A DNA stretch of 64,000 bases, from NCBI GenBank assembly GCA_016297645.1, contig JAEDGF010000002.1, forward strand, positions 1-64,000, in the 5' to 3' direction. The notes beneath the pieces were generated by a model. The model did not search any database. It worked only from the letters and a program-made list of their open reading frames with translations, and had not been told where the DNA came from. Origin of the DNA: Clostridiaceae bacterium (GTDB lineage Bacteria > Bacillota > Clostridia > Oscillospirales > Acutalibacteraceae). Positions 46,431-55,745 of the stretch are shown here, piece after piece. Position 1 is the stretch's first letter. Each line of letters opens with the position of its first letter. The position numbers were made by a program, and so were the translations under genes.

Positions 46431-47207
46431 ATGAAGGGAGAACTTTGCGTGTCGCTCGGAAGCAATCTGTATGCGCTTCGGAAAAGCAGAAAATGGACGC
46501 AGGGATATGTCGCGGAGAGAATCGGCGTGTCAAGGCAAGCCGTTTCGAAATGGGAGCTTGACGAATCCGTACCCGACATTACAAAACTGAATTTGTTGAG
46601 TGAACTTTTCAATGTATCGACCGATGAGCTTTTAACCGAAACACCGGCGAACATTGTTAAACGCAGCTTGGAAAACAGAAGGAACAGTCGATATGCCGAT
46701 GAGGCGAACGATTGTCCTGTTGATAATGATGTTCCGAAAAACGGAGAACCCGACACGGAAGAATCGGATATTCCGCCGCCTGTTTATGCGGAACGCACGG
46801 CAGTAAAAGATCGCCCGAAATATTCGCTGTTTCGTGCGGCGGTCGCGTGCCTGATCGGTATTGTAATCCTCGGGACGATGTCTTTTGTTTCAACTCTTGT
46901 TCCGGCATATGTGGATAGTACATCCATTGTTACGAAAGATGATATCGTAACGGTTGAGGCTGGGGGAACACTGGTTATACCCGATCGGAACGAAGTTACG
47001 ATGCGGCTGGAAATAGACGGTGACTTTTTTGCTTTTCTCAACACATACCGCTTGCATTGGCTCGCCCTAATTGGTTGTGTTGCAATTATCTACGGCATAA
47101 TAAATACTGTTTTTGTCATAAAGCACGAAGTTAAGTGTGCTAAGTTAAGAGAGGAAGTTGTAAATCGTGAATACTCAGAAGAAGAAAAGACAGTTCAAAT
47201 ACAGTAA
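46431..47207 (+). CDS. Membrane-anchored XRE regulator
   Basis: A 258-residue protein. The XRE helix-turn-helix lies at residues 8-65 (YALRKSRKWTQ, VSRQAVSKWELDESVPD), then a Pro/Glu-rich linker (about 80-130), a membrane helix (134-157), an external loop of about 50 residues rich in Val/Thr (158-207), a second helix (208-230) and a cytosolic tail. It could sense an outside signal with the loop while binding DNA. ATG 46431 is 11 nt after AAGGAG; GTG 46449 after AGGGAG is an alternative. Its end overlaps the secreted protein gene by 41 bp. Confidence 0.8.
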   Translation: MKGELCVSLGSNLYALRKSRKWTQGYVAERIGVSRQAVSKWELDESVPDITKLNLLSELFNVSTDELLTETPANIVKRSLENRRNSRYADEANDCPVDNDVPKNGEPDTEESDIPPPVYAERTAVKDRPKYSLFRAAVACLIGIVILGTMSFVSTLVPAYVDSTSIVTKDDIVTVEAGGTLVIPDRNEVTMRLEIDGDFFAFLNTYRLHWLALIGCVAIIYGIINTVFVIKHEVKCAKLREEVVNREYSEEEKTVQIQ

Positions 47208-47868
47208 GGCAGTAAAAGCAATAGCTGTAATGTTCGTTGTTCTGTTTTCGTTGTCGTCTGCCGTTGCAGTTGCGCAGGCAAAGAGCGTAGATGTAGATAC
47301 TGACATTCAGTTGGCTTATCATGAAGTTATCACAGATGAAGATGAATTGAACAGAATTGTTCAGGAGGAAGGAATAATCCTGTCGGGGACAAAACGACTG
47401 GAAAAAGTTGAAAAAATAGTGTATGCTTCAAAAGAGGAGGATACCGGCGCTATGAACATCGGAGTAGTGCCCTATGCTATACTCTATGAAATAAAAAATG
47501 TTGTTGTAAACAGCCCTGACTTCTATTACACATCCGATTATGAACATGACATTACTCATGGGGGTGGCAGTGTTTCCAAAACATATTCTTTTACGCGAGC
47601 TGTAAAGACAAATTTCGGCGGTGTTTCAATCGGCAATAGTACAGTTTCATCAGCTGTTGGATATGATATTACGAATAAATACACTGTATCAAAGCATTTC
47701 TCGGCAACTATTGCCGAGGGCAAAGTATTGGATGTTAAGGCGTATCCGTTGTACAGACGCACAACATTCGATATCTATAACAAGTGGAACAATACTCTCG
47801 TAAAACAGGGCGCTTATACTGATAAGCCGGTAGGCGTTTATATTGCTCAATATACTTATTCTGCTTGA
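47167..47868 (+). CDS. Secreted protein of unknown function paired with the XRE regulator
   Basis: A 233-residue exported protein. A basic N-terminus (NTQKKKRQFKYSK), hydrophobic core and AVAVAQA cleavage site form a signal peptide of about 38 residues. The mature part is polar and probably beta-rich (SVSKTYSFTRAVKTNFG, VSSAVGYDITNKY), ending IAQYTYSA. No family recognised. GTG 47167 follows AGAGGAAG by about 10 nt and lies inside the upstream gene, so the two are translationally coupled. A terminator follows at 47891. Confidence 0.75.
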   Translation: MNTQKKKRQFKYSKAVKAIAVMFVVLFSLSSAVAVAQAKSVDVDTDIQLAYHEVITDEDELNRIVQEEGIILSGTKRLEKVEKIVYASKEEDTGAMNIGVVPYAILYEIKNVVVNSPDFYYTSDYEHDITHGGGSVSKTYSFTRAVKTNFGGVSIGNSTVSSAVGYDITNKYTVSKHFSATIAEGKVLDVKAYPLYRRTTFDIYNKWNNTLVKQGAYTDKPVGVYIAQYTYSA

Positions 47869-47890
47869 TCTCCATTACACTCTTACATAA

Positions 47891-47931
47891 GCAAAGCCGG
47901 GCTGTCCTTTCGGATGGTCCGACTTTGTTTT
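47891..47931 (+). terminator. Terminator of the XRE/secreted protein cassette
   Basis: CAAAGCCGGGCTGTCC (47892-47907) pairs with GGATGGTCCGACTTTG (47912-47927), then TTTT. The region up to the hpf promoter at 48107 holds nothing else I recognise. Confidence 0.8.
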
Positions 47932-48106
47932 ACGGCAGTTTTTACTGTCATTCTTTTTTTGACGGCTTTGTTTTTTTATAAAAGTTTCTTCTTTTTTTAG
48001 TTTGAATTTAGAATGCCGTTGTAGTATATAGTCATTACGGGAAGGCATAATAAATAAAAATAACCGCAAGCTCATAAAAAATATATCAATTATTACCAAA
48101 AATCAC

Positions 48107-48135
48107 TTTACATTTAGTATTGTATATGCTATAAT
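48107..48135 (+). promoter_or_regulatory. Promoter of hpf
   Basis: TTTACA (48107-48112), 17 bp, TATAAT (48130-48135). Confidence 0.8.
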
Positions 48136-48157
48136 ACAGTTGAAAACAATAAAGAAA

Positions 48158-48203
48158 GGACGGTGCGGCGAAGTAATATCACTTCAATCTCCGTCCGCTT
48201 TTT
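48158..48203 (+). terminator. Terminator-like hairpin in the hpf leader
   Basis: GGACGG (48158-48163) pairs with CCGTCC (48191-48196), with an inner GAAGT/ACTTC stem, followed by GCTTTTTG. It lies between the promoter and the gene, so it could attenuate transcription. Confidence 0.65.
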
Positions 48204-48231
48204 GTTATTATATATAGAAAGGGATGTAGTT

Positions 48232-48759
48232 ATGAACATCACAGTAGTCGGCAGAAAATGCACACCGCGCGAAAATTTCAAAGAAAGAGCAGAAAAGAAA
48301 CTTTCAAAAATCGATCGATTTTTCGGTGAGGGTGCGACCGCCAAAGTAACTGCAACCGTTGAAAAGAATTCCCAGTCGGTTGAAATCACCGTTGTAAACG
48401 ACGGAATGTTCTTCCGTGCGCAGGCGAGAGCCGAAAATATGAACGACGCTCTCGATGAATGCGTTGACCTTCTTATCCGCCAGATGCGCAAGAACAAAAC
48501 AAAGCTCGAAAAAAGACTTAAAGCAGGCGCGTTTGACGAATTGGTTGCTCCCGAAGTCGAAGAAGAAACCGAGTTTGAGCTTGTGAGGACAAAAGTTATA
48601 CCCGTTAAACCGCAGTCGGTCGACGAGGCAATTTTGCAGATGAATATGCTCGGTCACAAGTTCTATGTTTTCCGTAATTCCGCAGACGATACCGTTTCGG
48701 TAGTATATCGCAGAGATGACGGCGGCTACGGTCTTATAGTACCGTCAGACGATAAATAA
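48232..48759 (+). CDS. hpf: Ribosome hibernation promoting factor, long form
   Basis: A 175-residue protein that dimerises 70S ribosomes into inactive 100S particles. The S30AE domain covers about residues 1-100, and the C-terminal dimerisation domain (VDEAILQMNMLGHKFYVFRN) covers about 118-175. AAAGGGA precedes ATG 48232. The leader carries a terminator-like hairpin, which would make expression conditional. Confidence 0.94.
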   Translation: MNITVVGRKCTPRENFKERAEKKLSKIDRFFGEGATAKVTATVEKNSQSVEITVVNDGMFFRAQARAENMNDALDECVDLLIRQMRKNKTKLEKRLKAGAFDELVAPEVEEETEFELVRTKVIPVKPQSVDEAILQMNMLGHKFYVFRNSADDTVSVVYRRDDGGYGLIVPSDDK

Positions 48760-48859
48760 TAATGTAAAAGGGCTTTATGGCGCAGAAATGCCGTTCGGAC
48801 GGAAACAGTGAGGATGGATGATTCATCTTAAAGGTCGGTTTTTCCGAAAAAAATAAGTC

Positions 48860-48888
48860 TTGACATTTCTCGGTATAACCTATAAAAT
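48860..48888 (+). promoter_or_regulatory. Promoter of glutamine synthetase III, copy 1
   Basis: TTGACA (48860-48865), 17 bp, TAAAAT (48883-48888). Confidence 0.75.
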
Positions 48889-48898
48889 AAATTAAGCA

Positions 48899-48928
48899 AT
48901 GGGGCGCGACTAAAATCGTTGCCCCATT
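48899..48928 (+). promoter_or_regulatory. Hairpin in the leader of glutamine synthetase copy 1
   Basis: AATGGGGC (48899-48906) pairs with GCCCCATT (48921-48928), at the very start of the transcript and followed by TGTTATATTT. Its U tract is weak, so it may stabilise RNA or be a protein-binding site. Confidence 0.5.
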
Positions 48929-48967
48929 TGTTATATTTCGTTTATAGAATAATGAGGTAGCATAATT

Positions 48968-51061
48968 ATGAGATCGGTGAATGAATTCTTCGGCTGCGAT
49001 GTATTTGGCGACGATGTAATGCGTGAACGGCTTCCGCATGATACATACAAACAGCTGCAAAAAACCATAAAACAGGGTAAGCACCTTGAACTCGGCGTTG
49101 CAAATATCGTCGCAAACGCAATGAAGGACTGGGCTATCGAAAAGGGCGCCACTCACTTTACTCACTGGTTTCAGCCGATGACGGGTATTACCGCCGAAAA
49201 GCACGATAGCTTCGTTACACCTGCCGGAAACGGAAGAATCATAATGGAGTTCTCCGGCAAGGAGCTTATTCAGGGCGAACCCGATGCTTCGTCCTTCCCG
49301 TCGGGCGGTTTGCGTGCAACATTTGAAGCACGCGGTTACACGGCATGGGATGCGACTTCGTACGCCTTTATTAAAGACGGTGTTTTATGCATTCCTACCG
49401 CTTTTTGTTCCTACGGCGGTCATGCACTCGACAAAAAGACACCTCTGCTGCGTTCCATGGAAACGCTCAACAGACAGGCACTTCGCGTTTTGAAGCTCTT
49501 CGGAAATGATGATGTGAAACGCGTTGATGTTACGGTCGGTGCGGAACAGGAGTATTTCCTGATCGACAAAAGTGCATTTGAAGCGCGAAAAGATCTTATT
49601 TATTCGGGGCGTACGCTTTTCGGTGCGAGAAGTCCGAAAGGACAGGAACTGAGCGACCACTATTTCGGAGCTATTAAGCCCCGTGTTCAGGCATTCATGA
49701 CCGAGCTTGACGAAGTCTTGTGGAAGCTGGGTATTCCGGCAAAAACCGAGCATAATGAAGTTGCTCCGGCTCAGCATGAGCTTGCCCCCGTTTACGAAAC
49801 AACAAATATCGCGGCAGACCATAATCAGCTCACAATGGAGCTTATGCAGAAAATTGCAAGAAAGCACGATATGGTATGTCTGCTCCATGAAAAACCGTTT
49901 GCCGGAGTAAACGGCAGCGGCAAACACAACAACTGGGCGCTCGCTACCGATACCGGCGTAAACCTGTTGAATCCCGGTGATACGCCTGCCGAAAACGCAC
50001 AGTTCCTGTTGTTTTTGTGCGCCGTTATAAAGGCGGTCGACGACTATCAGGACATTCTGCGCGCAAGTGTTGCATCAGCCGGCAACGATCACCGGCTCGG
50101 CGCTCAGGAGGCACCGCCCGCTATCGTTTCCATCTTTTTGGGAACGGAGCTTACCGAAATTCTGCACGCTATCGAAACCGATACGCCCTACGGCGGCAAA
50201 GAAAAAGAGCTTATGCGCGTTGGCGTTCACACTCTGCCGAAGTTCCCCAAGGATTCCACCGACAGAAACCGCACTTCACCCTTTGCTTTTACGGGAAATA
50301 AATTCGAGTTCAGAATGCTCGGTTCGTCCGATTCCGTTTCGGAAGCCAATGTTGTTCTCAACACATCCGTTGCCGAGGAGCTGCGTCAATTCGCCGATGA
50401 GCTTGAAAAAGCGGACGACTTCGAAGTTTCTCTTCATTCTCTCATAAAGCGCGTTATTTCACAGCACAAGAGAATTATTTTCAATGGTAACGGTTATGAC
50501 GAAGCATGGCTTTTTGAAGCCGAAAAGAGGGGACTGCTCAATCTCAGAACGACTCCGGACTGTCTTCCTTGTCTTATAAAGAAAAAAAACATCGAGCTTT
50601 TCACTTCTCATAAAGTATACTCTGCCGAGGAGCTTCATGCCCGTTATGAAATTCTCACAGCGAATTACACGAAAATAATCGGCATAGAAACACTTACAAT
50701 GCTCGATATGGTCAACAAGGACATCCTGCCGTCCGTTGCGCGTTTTTCCGGCGAGCTTGCGGATGAGGCGCTTGCCAAAAAGTCGCTGCTGCCCTCTGCC
50801 GATTGCCGTTACGAGGAAACGCTTGTTCGCGAGCTGTCCGAACTCTCCGGCGCGGTATTTGCAAAGAAAAACGAGCTTGAAGAGCTTGTCGCTGCCGAGA
50901 GTGACTGCCCGGATAACACCTCAGCTGCGATTTTCTGCAAGGAAAAGCTTATTCCGTGCATGACAGAGCTGCGTATACTTGTGGATGAGATAGAAACAAA
51001 GACGGACGCTTCTTTCTGGCCGTATCCGTCTTACGGCGAAACTCTTTTCAGCGTAAAATAA
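48968..51061 (+). CDS. glnN: Glutamine synthetase type III, copy 1
   Basis: ATP-dependent synthesis of glutamine from glutamate and ammonia; GSIII forms a double hexameric ring. The 697-residue length fits the type. It has the GSIII signature block [20 protein letters not shown], the [13 protein letters not shown] segment, [16 protein letters not shown] and NGSGKHNNW. Its leader hairpin and promoter stand just upstream, and a terminator follows at 51081. A full-length paralog at 60126 is very similar throughout. Confidence 0.95.
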   Translation: MRSVNEFFGCDVFGDDVMRERLPHDTYKQLQKTIKQGKHLELGVANIVANAMKDWAIEKGATHFTHWFQPMTGITAEKHDSFVTPAGNGRIIMEFSGKELIQGEPDASSFPSGGLRATFEARGYTAWDATSYAFIKDGVLCIPTAFCSYGGHALDKKTPLLRSMETLNRQALRVLKLFGNDDVKRVDVTVGAEQEYFLIDKSAFEARKDLIYSGRTLFGARSPKGQELSDHYFGAIKPRVQAFMTELDEVLWKLGIPAKTEHNEVAPAQHELAPVYETTNIAADHNQLTMELMQKIARKHDMVCLLHEKPFAGVNGSGKHNNWALATDTGVNLLNPGDTPAENAQFLLFLCAVIKAVDDYQDILRASVASAGNDHRLGAQEAPPAIVSIFLGTELTEILHAIETDTPYGGKEKELMRVGVHTLPKFPKDSTDRNRTSPFAFTGNKFEFRMLGSSDSVSEANVVLNTSVAEELRQFADELEKADDFEVSLHSLIKRVISQHKRIIFNGNGYDEAWLFEAEKRGLLNLRTTPDCLPCLIKKKNIELFTSHKVYSAEELHARYEILTANYTKIIGIETLTMLDMVNKDILPSVARFSGELADEALAKKSLLPSADCRYEETLVRELSELSGAVFAKKNELEELVAAESDCPDNTSAAIFCKEKLIPCMTELRILVDEIETKTDASFWPYPSYGETLFSVK

Positions 51062-51080
51062 TTTTTGAAACAAAACAAAA

Positions 51081-51126
51081 ATGCCGCCTGCGGAAACGGA
51101 AAACCGTACCGTAAGCGGTATTTTTT
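51081..51126 (+). terminator. Terminator after glutamine synthetase copy 1
   Basis: ATGCCGC pairs with GCGGTAT (7 bp with one wobble), an inner ACGG/CCGT hairpin, then TTTTTT. Confidence 0.75.
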
Positions 51127-51142
51127 ATGATTTCATTTGAAA

Positions 51143-51847
51143 TCAGAGAATGAAGTCGCCCTCGATTTTGCCGAGATCTTCAAGAACATAGCCGTTTGAA
51201 GCGCGCATTATAAATGCGGAGTTTTCGGGTTTTGGGTCGTTTTTTATAACGCTGACTCTGCCGTTGTTGAATACGATGGCGGTGGAGTCGTCAACACCGA
51301 GTCCGTCGTACTGCTGCATTTTGACTCTCTCGGAGAATTTGTGCCATTTCTCATTCTGGAAGTGTGGACCGAAGCAGAACGGGAAAATGTCTACACCTTC
51401 GATAAACATAAAGCCTCCGTTTAAGCCGCAGTCGTCGCAGCCGAAGTGAAACCAACACATTGCTCCCGATGAGTTTCCGGCGAGAACGGTTCCGTTTTCG
51501 TAGGCTTTGTGCATAAGCTCAACAACATTTCTCTTACGCCATGTATCCATGAGCAGTTTCAGGTTACCGCCGCACGCATAAATAAGATCAGCGTTCAGAA
51601 TAGTTTCCCTGATATATTCATCGGAAAGTCCCATATCCGTAAGATAGAGGTGTGTTACCTCGTAACCTCTGTTTCCCCAGTATGTGTTTACATTTTCTTC
51701 TTCGTCCGGACGGTCGCCGTGCGCCGTGGGAATATAAACCATTTTTTTGTTTTCGCGTTCACCGACAAGCCTGTCGATTTCGGTCATTATAAGTTCGCCG
51801 TGGGGATGACCGATATCCGCACCGCCGATTGCAACAAGTTTTCCCAT
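51143..51847 (-). CDS. Peptidase E (S51) family protein
   Basis: A 234-residue protein of the S51/glutamine amidotransferase-like fold. The nucleophile Ser lies in AGNSSGAMCW, and GGADIGHP near the N-terminus is typical. S51 peptidases cleave Asp-X dipeptides or act on cyanophycin; which applies here is unknown. ATG 51847 follows AAGGAG by 11 nt. It faces glutamine synthetase copy 1 with a shared terminator region. Confidence 0.82.
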   Translation of the reverse strand: MGKLVAIGGADIGHPHGELIMTEIDRLVGERENKKMVYIPTAHGDRPDEEENVNTYWGNRGYEVTHLYLTDMGLSDEYIRETILNADLIYACGGNLKLLMDTWRKRNVVELMHKAYENGTVLAGNSSGAMCWFHFGCDDCGLNGGFMFIEGVDIFPFCFGPHFQNEKWHKFSERVKMQQYDGLGVDDSTAIVFNNGRVSVIKNDPKPENSAFIMRASNGYVLEDLGKIEGDFIL

Positions 51848-52020
51848 TGTAAATAGCTCCTTCCTTTTTCTAAATCTTATCACAGCAAAACATTAAAGTA
51901 CAGGCTTATATGCGAAAAAAATTCTCGGCGATTATTCTTTATCAAAATTTTCAATGTTTACGAAAAAAACGGTAAAACAAAATTTCTAATAATATAAGTC
52001 AAGGTATTTTTAAGTCGGGC

Positions 52021-52049
52021 TTGAATTGACGATGATTATTTGTTATAAT
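52021..52049 (+). promoter_or_regulatory. Promoter of tdk
   Basis: TTGAAT (52021-52026), 17 bp, TATAAT (52044-52049). Confidence 0.65.
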
Positions 52050-52091
52050 CTCCGTTGTTGTTTATTAAAGACGCGGAAACGGGGCAATCAT

Positions 52092-52700
52092 ATGAATAAA
52101 CTGTATTTCAAGTACGGTGCAATGGGGTCGAGCAAGACCGCACAGGCGCTTATGACAAAATTCAATTATGAGGAAAAGGGTTCGCGTGTCTGGCTTATCA
52201 AACCTGCTACCGATGTTCGCGACGGCTTGCAGCTCCTTCGTTCGAGAATAGGACTTGAAGCAAAGGCTTTTGTCGTTCCTCCCGAGATGAATGTCAGGGA
52301 GATGTTCGATATCCTGAAAATGGACGGCTCGGTATATGATGTAATAATAGCTGACGAGGCGCAGTTTTTTACCGAGGAACAGATTTGGCAGCTTCGTGAA
52401 ATAGTCTCGGAATACGATATTCCCGTAATGTGCTTCGGGCTTCGCACCGATTTTCAGTGCAGATTGTTTCCCGGCAGTAAGGCGCTGTTTCAGGTTGCGG
52501 ATGATATAGTGGAGATCAAATCCGTTTGCAACTGCGGACATAAGGCAATGGTAAATGCCCGTTTTGGTGAAAACGGAAAGGTTACATTTGACGGTCCTCA
52601 GGTCGCTCTCGGCGGAAACGACAGATACGAGAGTATGTGCTGGACCTGCTGGCGCAAGGCGCTGCGCGAAAACGGATTCGATAAAATCGAGATAGGTTGA
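52092..52700 (+). CDS. tdk: Thymidine kinase
   Basis: Type II thymidine kinase, 202 residues, phosphorylating thymidine with ATP. It has the P-loop GAMGSSKTAQAL (10-21), the IADEAQFF block and a zinc ribbon with CNC and CWTC. ATG 52092 follows ACGGGGC, a weak ribosome site. Expressed alone, with a bidirectional terminator behind it. Confidence 0.94.
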   Translation: MNKLYFKYGAMGSSKTAQALMTKFNYEEKGSRVWLIKPATDVRDGLQLLRSRIGLEAKAFVVPPEMNVREMFDILKMDGSVYDVIIADEAQFFTEEQIWQLREIVSEYDIPVMCFGLRTDFQCRLFPGSKALFQVADDIVEIKSVCNCGHKAMVNARFGENGKVTFDGPQVALGGNDRYESMCWTCWRKALRENGFDKIEIG

Positions 52701-52711
52701 TTTTAAATAGT

Positions 52712-52784
52712 AAAAAACCGGACTGCCTTTCAGCATACGGAGATGGTAACATCTTCCGCAGCCGAGGCAGTCCTCTTTGTTTTT
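52712..52784. terminator. Bidirectional terminator between tdk and the GPH transporter
   Basis: GGACTGCCT (52720-52728) pairs with AGGCAGTCC (52765-52773); T runs lie on both sides (TCTTTGTTTTT on plus, GGTTTTTTA on minus). Confidence 0.85.
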
Positions 52785-54300
52785 ACTTCTTGATTACGAT
52801 ACCTTTTTCAAGTCTTGCTTTTTCAAGGTCTTGAAGCATTTTTGTCTTTTTCTCGCCGGAAATCGAGTAGAACAGAATCGGGATTATGCATAACAGTAAA
52901 CTTACTCCGGGGATTATCGAAACAAGCGAGAACATTGCAAAGTTCTGTTGTGTGGTAAGTTCTGTTGCTGCTTTGATTGCAGTGTCATTGACCATTTCTT
53001 CAACCGGGAGCTTTACAAGTATATAAACTATAACGATACCGCAGGTGGCAAAGGCGTTGCCGATTTTGTTTACAAAACCCTGGCAAGCCGAGCCAAGCGC
53101 ATTGTCACGGAATCCGGTTTCAAGTTCCATATAGTCAAGACAGTCGCCGATCATCGCGTAGCAGATAACATTCAGAACGCCGAGAGGGAAGCTCGAAATG
53201 ATCATGAACGGAATGCAGGCGTACAGGTTCTGTGTAAACCAACCGATAAGTGTTGTCCCGAGCGTTGCTGCCGAGCCTATAAGGCAGGTGGTTATAACGA
53301 GTTTCTTGTAGTCGAATTTTTTCATGAGTACCGGCATGAGAAGCATTGCTCCGAACATACCCACAAGTGCGCAGACATCGAGAATGAGCTTTATTCCCGT
53401 TACACTGCCGTTAACTGCGGAGTTTATCGCCGCTTCAAGCTGGGTCTGATCTCCGTTGAACTGATCGAGTGTGATTTCGCTCAGGGGTTTGCCTATGTAG
53501 AAAGCGTAACGCGCCACATGGAGGGACGCCGCCTGTATCATGTATCTTCCGCAGGAGAGGATGCCCATTGCAATTACGAGCATAAGTGGCTTGCACTTAA
53601 ATATTCTCGCAAGCTTTCCGGGTTCACCCGGTTTTCTCTCACGATAGGGGATAACAACGCGCTCTTTTATGCATCTCGTGGAAACGGTGTAGAGCGTTCC
53701 GCCTATGATAACAGATGCAAGAACCATGATAAAATATTTTGTTTCTTCATATTTTATCGAGCCGCTCGACATGAATTTCGGCAGAATAAAGTTTACGACA
53801 TAGAGAAGTATCATCGGTATTGCCGAGCCGACGCCGTTTACGGTTCTTCCCATCGAGAAAACGCTGCCGCGCTCCTGAGCGTTCGGTGTCATAACATTCG
53901 GGAGCGACCAGAACGGCACATCTGCCATAGTGTAGAGCATTCCCCAAGCGACATAAACAACAGCCGCATAGACCATTTTTCCGGTAGATGAAATATCGGG
54001 GCAGTAGAACATAAGAATTGTGACAATACTTATAGGTATTACAGCCCATACAATAAATGTTTTTATTGATTTACCCTTGCCTGCGCGTCTGTCTGCTATT
54101 ATTCCCATGAGCGGATCGTTGATAGCGTCCCAAACTCTTGCAAGCAGCATAAGCAAAAGAACGAACATCAGCGGAACTTGAAGTACATTGATGTAGAAGT
54201 CGCTTATGTACGAGGACATCATTGCATAGATCATTCCCTGACCGGCAGCGCCGACAGCGAACATCCGAAATTCTTTTTTTGATACATATTTGTCGTCCAT
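52783..54300 (-). CDS. MFS sugar:cation symporter, GPH family (second copy)
   Basis: A 505-residue membrane transporter with about 12 helices. The loop DAINDPLMGIIADRRAGKGK is the family signature. It begins AAGQGMIYAMMSSYISDFY and ends in a charged tail (EKARLEKGIVIKK). It diverges from the 54.6-59.8 kb cluster, so it might import a substrate for it. No direct evidence ties it there. Confidence 0.85.
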   Translation of the reverse strand: MDDKYVSKKEFRMFAVGAAGQGMIYAMMSSYISDFYINVLQVPLMFVLLLMLLARVWDAINDPLMGIIADRRAGKGKSIKTFIVWAVIPISIVTILMFYCPDISSTGKMVYAAVVYVAWGMLYTMADVPFWSLPNVMTPNAQERGSVFSMGRTVNGVGSAIPMILLYVVNFILPKFMSSGSIKYEETKYFIMVLASVIIGGTLYTVSTRCIKERVVIPYRERKPGEPGKLARIFKCKPLMLVIAMGILSCGRYMIQAASLHVARYAFYIGKPLSEITLDQFNGDQTQLEAAINSAVNGSVTGIKLILDVCALVGMFGAMLLMPVLMKKFDYKKLVITTCLIGSAATLGTTLIGWFTQNLYACIPFMIISSFPLGVLNVICYAMIGDCLDYMELETGFRDNALGSACQGFVNKIGNAFATCGIVIVYILVKLPVEEMVNDTAIKAATELTTQQNFAMFSLVSIIPGVSLLLCIIPILFYSISGEKKTKMLQDLEKARLEKGIVIKK

Positions 54301-54648
54301 ACGATACCTCTTTTTTTATGCGATATAGATATATTATATATCTTTCGGTTCTTTAATACAATATTATGTTTGTAAGTTTAATAAATTTGTGTGTATTGTA
54401 TAAAATTCGAGCGCCGTTTTTATTGAAAAGCTCCTATCAGGCGGCATTTTAGACGATTTTGAAATTGTATTGGTTAAAATACACAAAAACGACCCGTGAA
54501 GTTTGTTGAACAAAACGAATAAAAAATGTTCCCAAATTTCCGTTTGTTCATAATTTGGTCACAATCAAATGATATTATCATAACAACGGATACGACAAAT
54601 GTTGTATATCGAACAAAAAAAACAATTTTCTTTCAGGGGGGAAAATAA
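54301..54648. other. 348-bp AT-rich divergent intergenic region
   Basis: Separates the GPH transporter from the 25-residue peptide gene. It has no gene I can support. TATTAT-like boxes occur (e.g. 54573-54578), but no -35 sits at 16-18 bp, so I could not place a sure promoter for either side. Confidence 0.5.
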
Positions 54649-54726
54649 ATGTTCGAAATTATTATTAAGTATGCAAAAGCAGTTCTCGGCCTTTTCAGCG
54701 GATTGTTCGCATTCGTCCGTCAGTAA
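54649..54726 (+). CDS. 25-residue hydrophobic peptide
   Basis: A short frame (ATG 54649 to TAA 54726) that encodes MFEIIIKYAKAVLGLF and 9 more residues ending FAFVRQ. It has a strong ribosome site (CAGGGGGGAAAA) 6 nt upstream and a terminator soon after, as expected for a real small gene. The peptide is a single amphipathic or membrane helix with Lys at 7 and 10 and Arg at 24. No known family. It could be a membrane peptide, a leader peptide for the downstream cluster or a toxin-like product. Confidence 0.55.
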   Translation: MFEIIIKYAKAVLGLFSGLFAFVRQ

Positions 54727-54743
54727 TCGGTTTTTTTGAAAAC

Positions 54744-54797
54744 GAACAGTGTTTTGTTCTCGGCTTTCGGTTTTCCGGAAGCTTTTTTCTTTTTTCT
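54744..54797 (+). terminator. Hairpins after the 25-residue peptide gene
   Basis: GAACA/TGTTC (54744-54759), then GCTTTCGG (54763-54770) paired with CCGGAAGC (54775-54782), followed by TTTTTTCTTTTTT. The second is a strong terminator. Confidence 0.8.
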
Positions 54798-54885
54798 GAC
54801 ATCGAAATCATCTTCTTTTGTGCAATTATATGCGATAAACTATGAGCAATATAAAAATGTTTTGTAAACTTCTACCTAAAACGCA

Positions 54886-54914
54886 TTGACTTTTTTTTGT
54901 AGTTTTGGTAAAAT
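54886..54914 (+). promoter_or_regulatory. Promoter of the SCP2/aminotransferase/transketolase cluster
   Basis: TTGACT (54886-54891), 17 bp, TAAAAT (54909-54914). The leader holds a tight GGGG-TAA-CCCC hairpin near 54933-54943, then AGGAGG before the TTG start. Confidence 0.75.
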
Positions 54915-54967
54915 ACATGTGAATATTTTTGAGGGGTAACCCCCTTTCTACTTAGGAGGAATGAGTT

Positions 54968-55729
54968 TTGACTGATTCAAAAACACTTGCATACATCAAT
55001 ATGTATGCCGTACTCGGCACGCTTGAAAATCTCTGCGAGCTTGACGAGAACGCAAGAGCGCTTCTTACCAACAAAAAACTGATATCCATCGGATTTGATG
55101 TTAAGGGCGGTCCCGCTGCGACACTTATGTTCAAAAACGGCTATTGCCGTATGGAGGACGGCTGCCGCTCCGACTGCACTATCAAACTTCCGTTTTCTTC
55201 GTGCGAAAAGTTCAATGGACTTATTGACGGAACCGTGACACCCATTCCTTCAAAGGGACTTGTTCATATCGGTTTCCTGCTTAAATCCTTCGTTCCGCTG
55301 ACAGACCTTCTCTCAAAATATATGCGTCCCGATCCGGCTGACCTTGAAGACGAGCATTTCTTCAACATAAGCACTTCTCTTATGTTTTATACCATTACCG
55401 TTGCTCTTTCACAGATAGGTAACAATGACGAAATAGGAAAGTTCAGTGCCGATCATATCGTAGACGGCGACATCAAGATGTCCATCGCCGGCGGTCCCGC
55501 AGCTACCATTCGCGTACGCAACCACAGAATGATCACCGTTAAAAAAGCACCCGAAAAATACCGTGCAATCATGGAGTTCGGCGACATGAAGCTCGCCCGT
55601 GACCTGTTCGACGGAAAGGTTAATGCCGTTGCCTGCATAGGCGCCGGTACTATCAAGATGGGTGGTATGATTTCAATGATCGACAATGTCAACCGTATTC
55701 TTGACCGCGTCGGACTTTATCTTGCTTAA
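54968..55729 (+). CDS. SCP2-like lipid-binding domain protein
   Basis: A 253-residue cytosolic protein. The start is TTG 54968, set by AGGAGG 8 nt upstream; the ATG at 54961 meets a stop four codons on. Two halves share the pattern VKGGPAATLMFKNG (residues about 45-58) and IAGGPAATIRVRNH (about 175-188), which suggests an internal duplication of an SCP2-type sterol/lipid-binding fold. It would hold a hydrophobic substrate for the enzymes encoded next. The family assignment is by eye. It leads the cluster, 16 bp before the aminotransferase gene. Confidence 0.6.
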   Translation: MTDSKTLAYINMYAVLGTLENLCELDENARALLTNKKLISIGFDVKGGPAATLMFKNGYCRMEDGCRSDCTIKLPFSSCEKFNGLIDGTVTPIPSKGLVHIGFLLKSFVPLTDLLSKYMRPDPADLEDEHFFNISTSLMFYTITVALSQIGNNDEIGKFSADHIVDGDIKMSIAGGPAATIRVRNHRMITVKKAPEKYRAIMEFGDMKLARDLFDGKVNAVACIGAGTIKMGGMISMIDNVNRILDRVGLYLA

Positions 55730-55745
55730 TTAGGAGGAAAGAACA

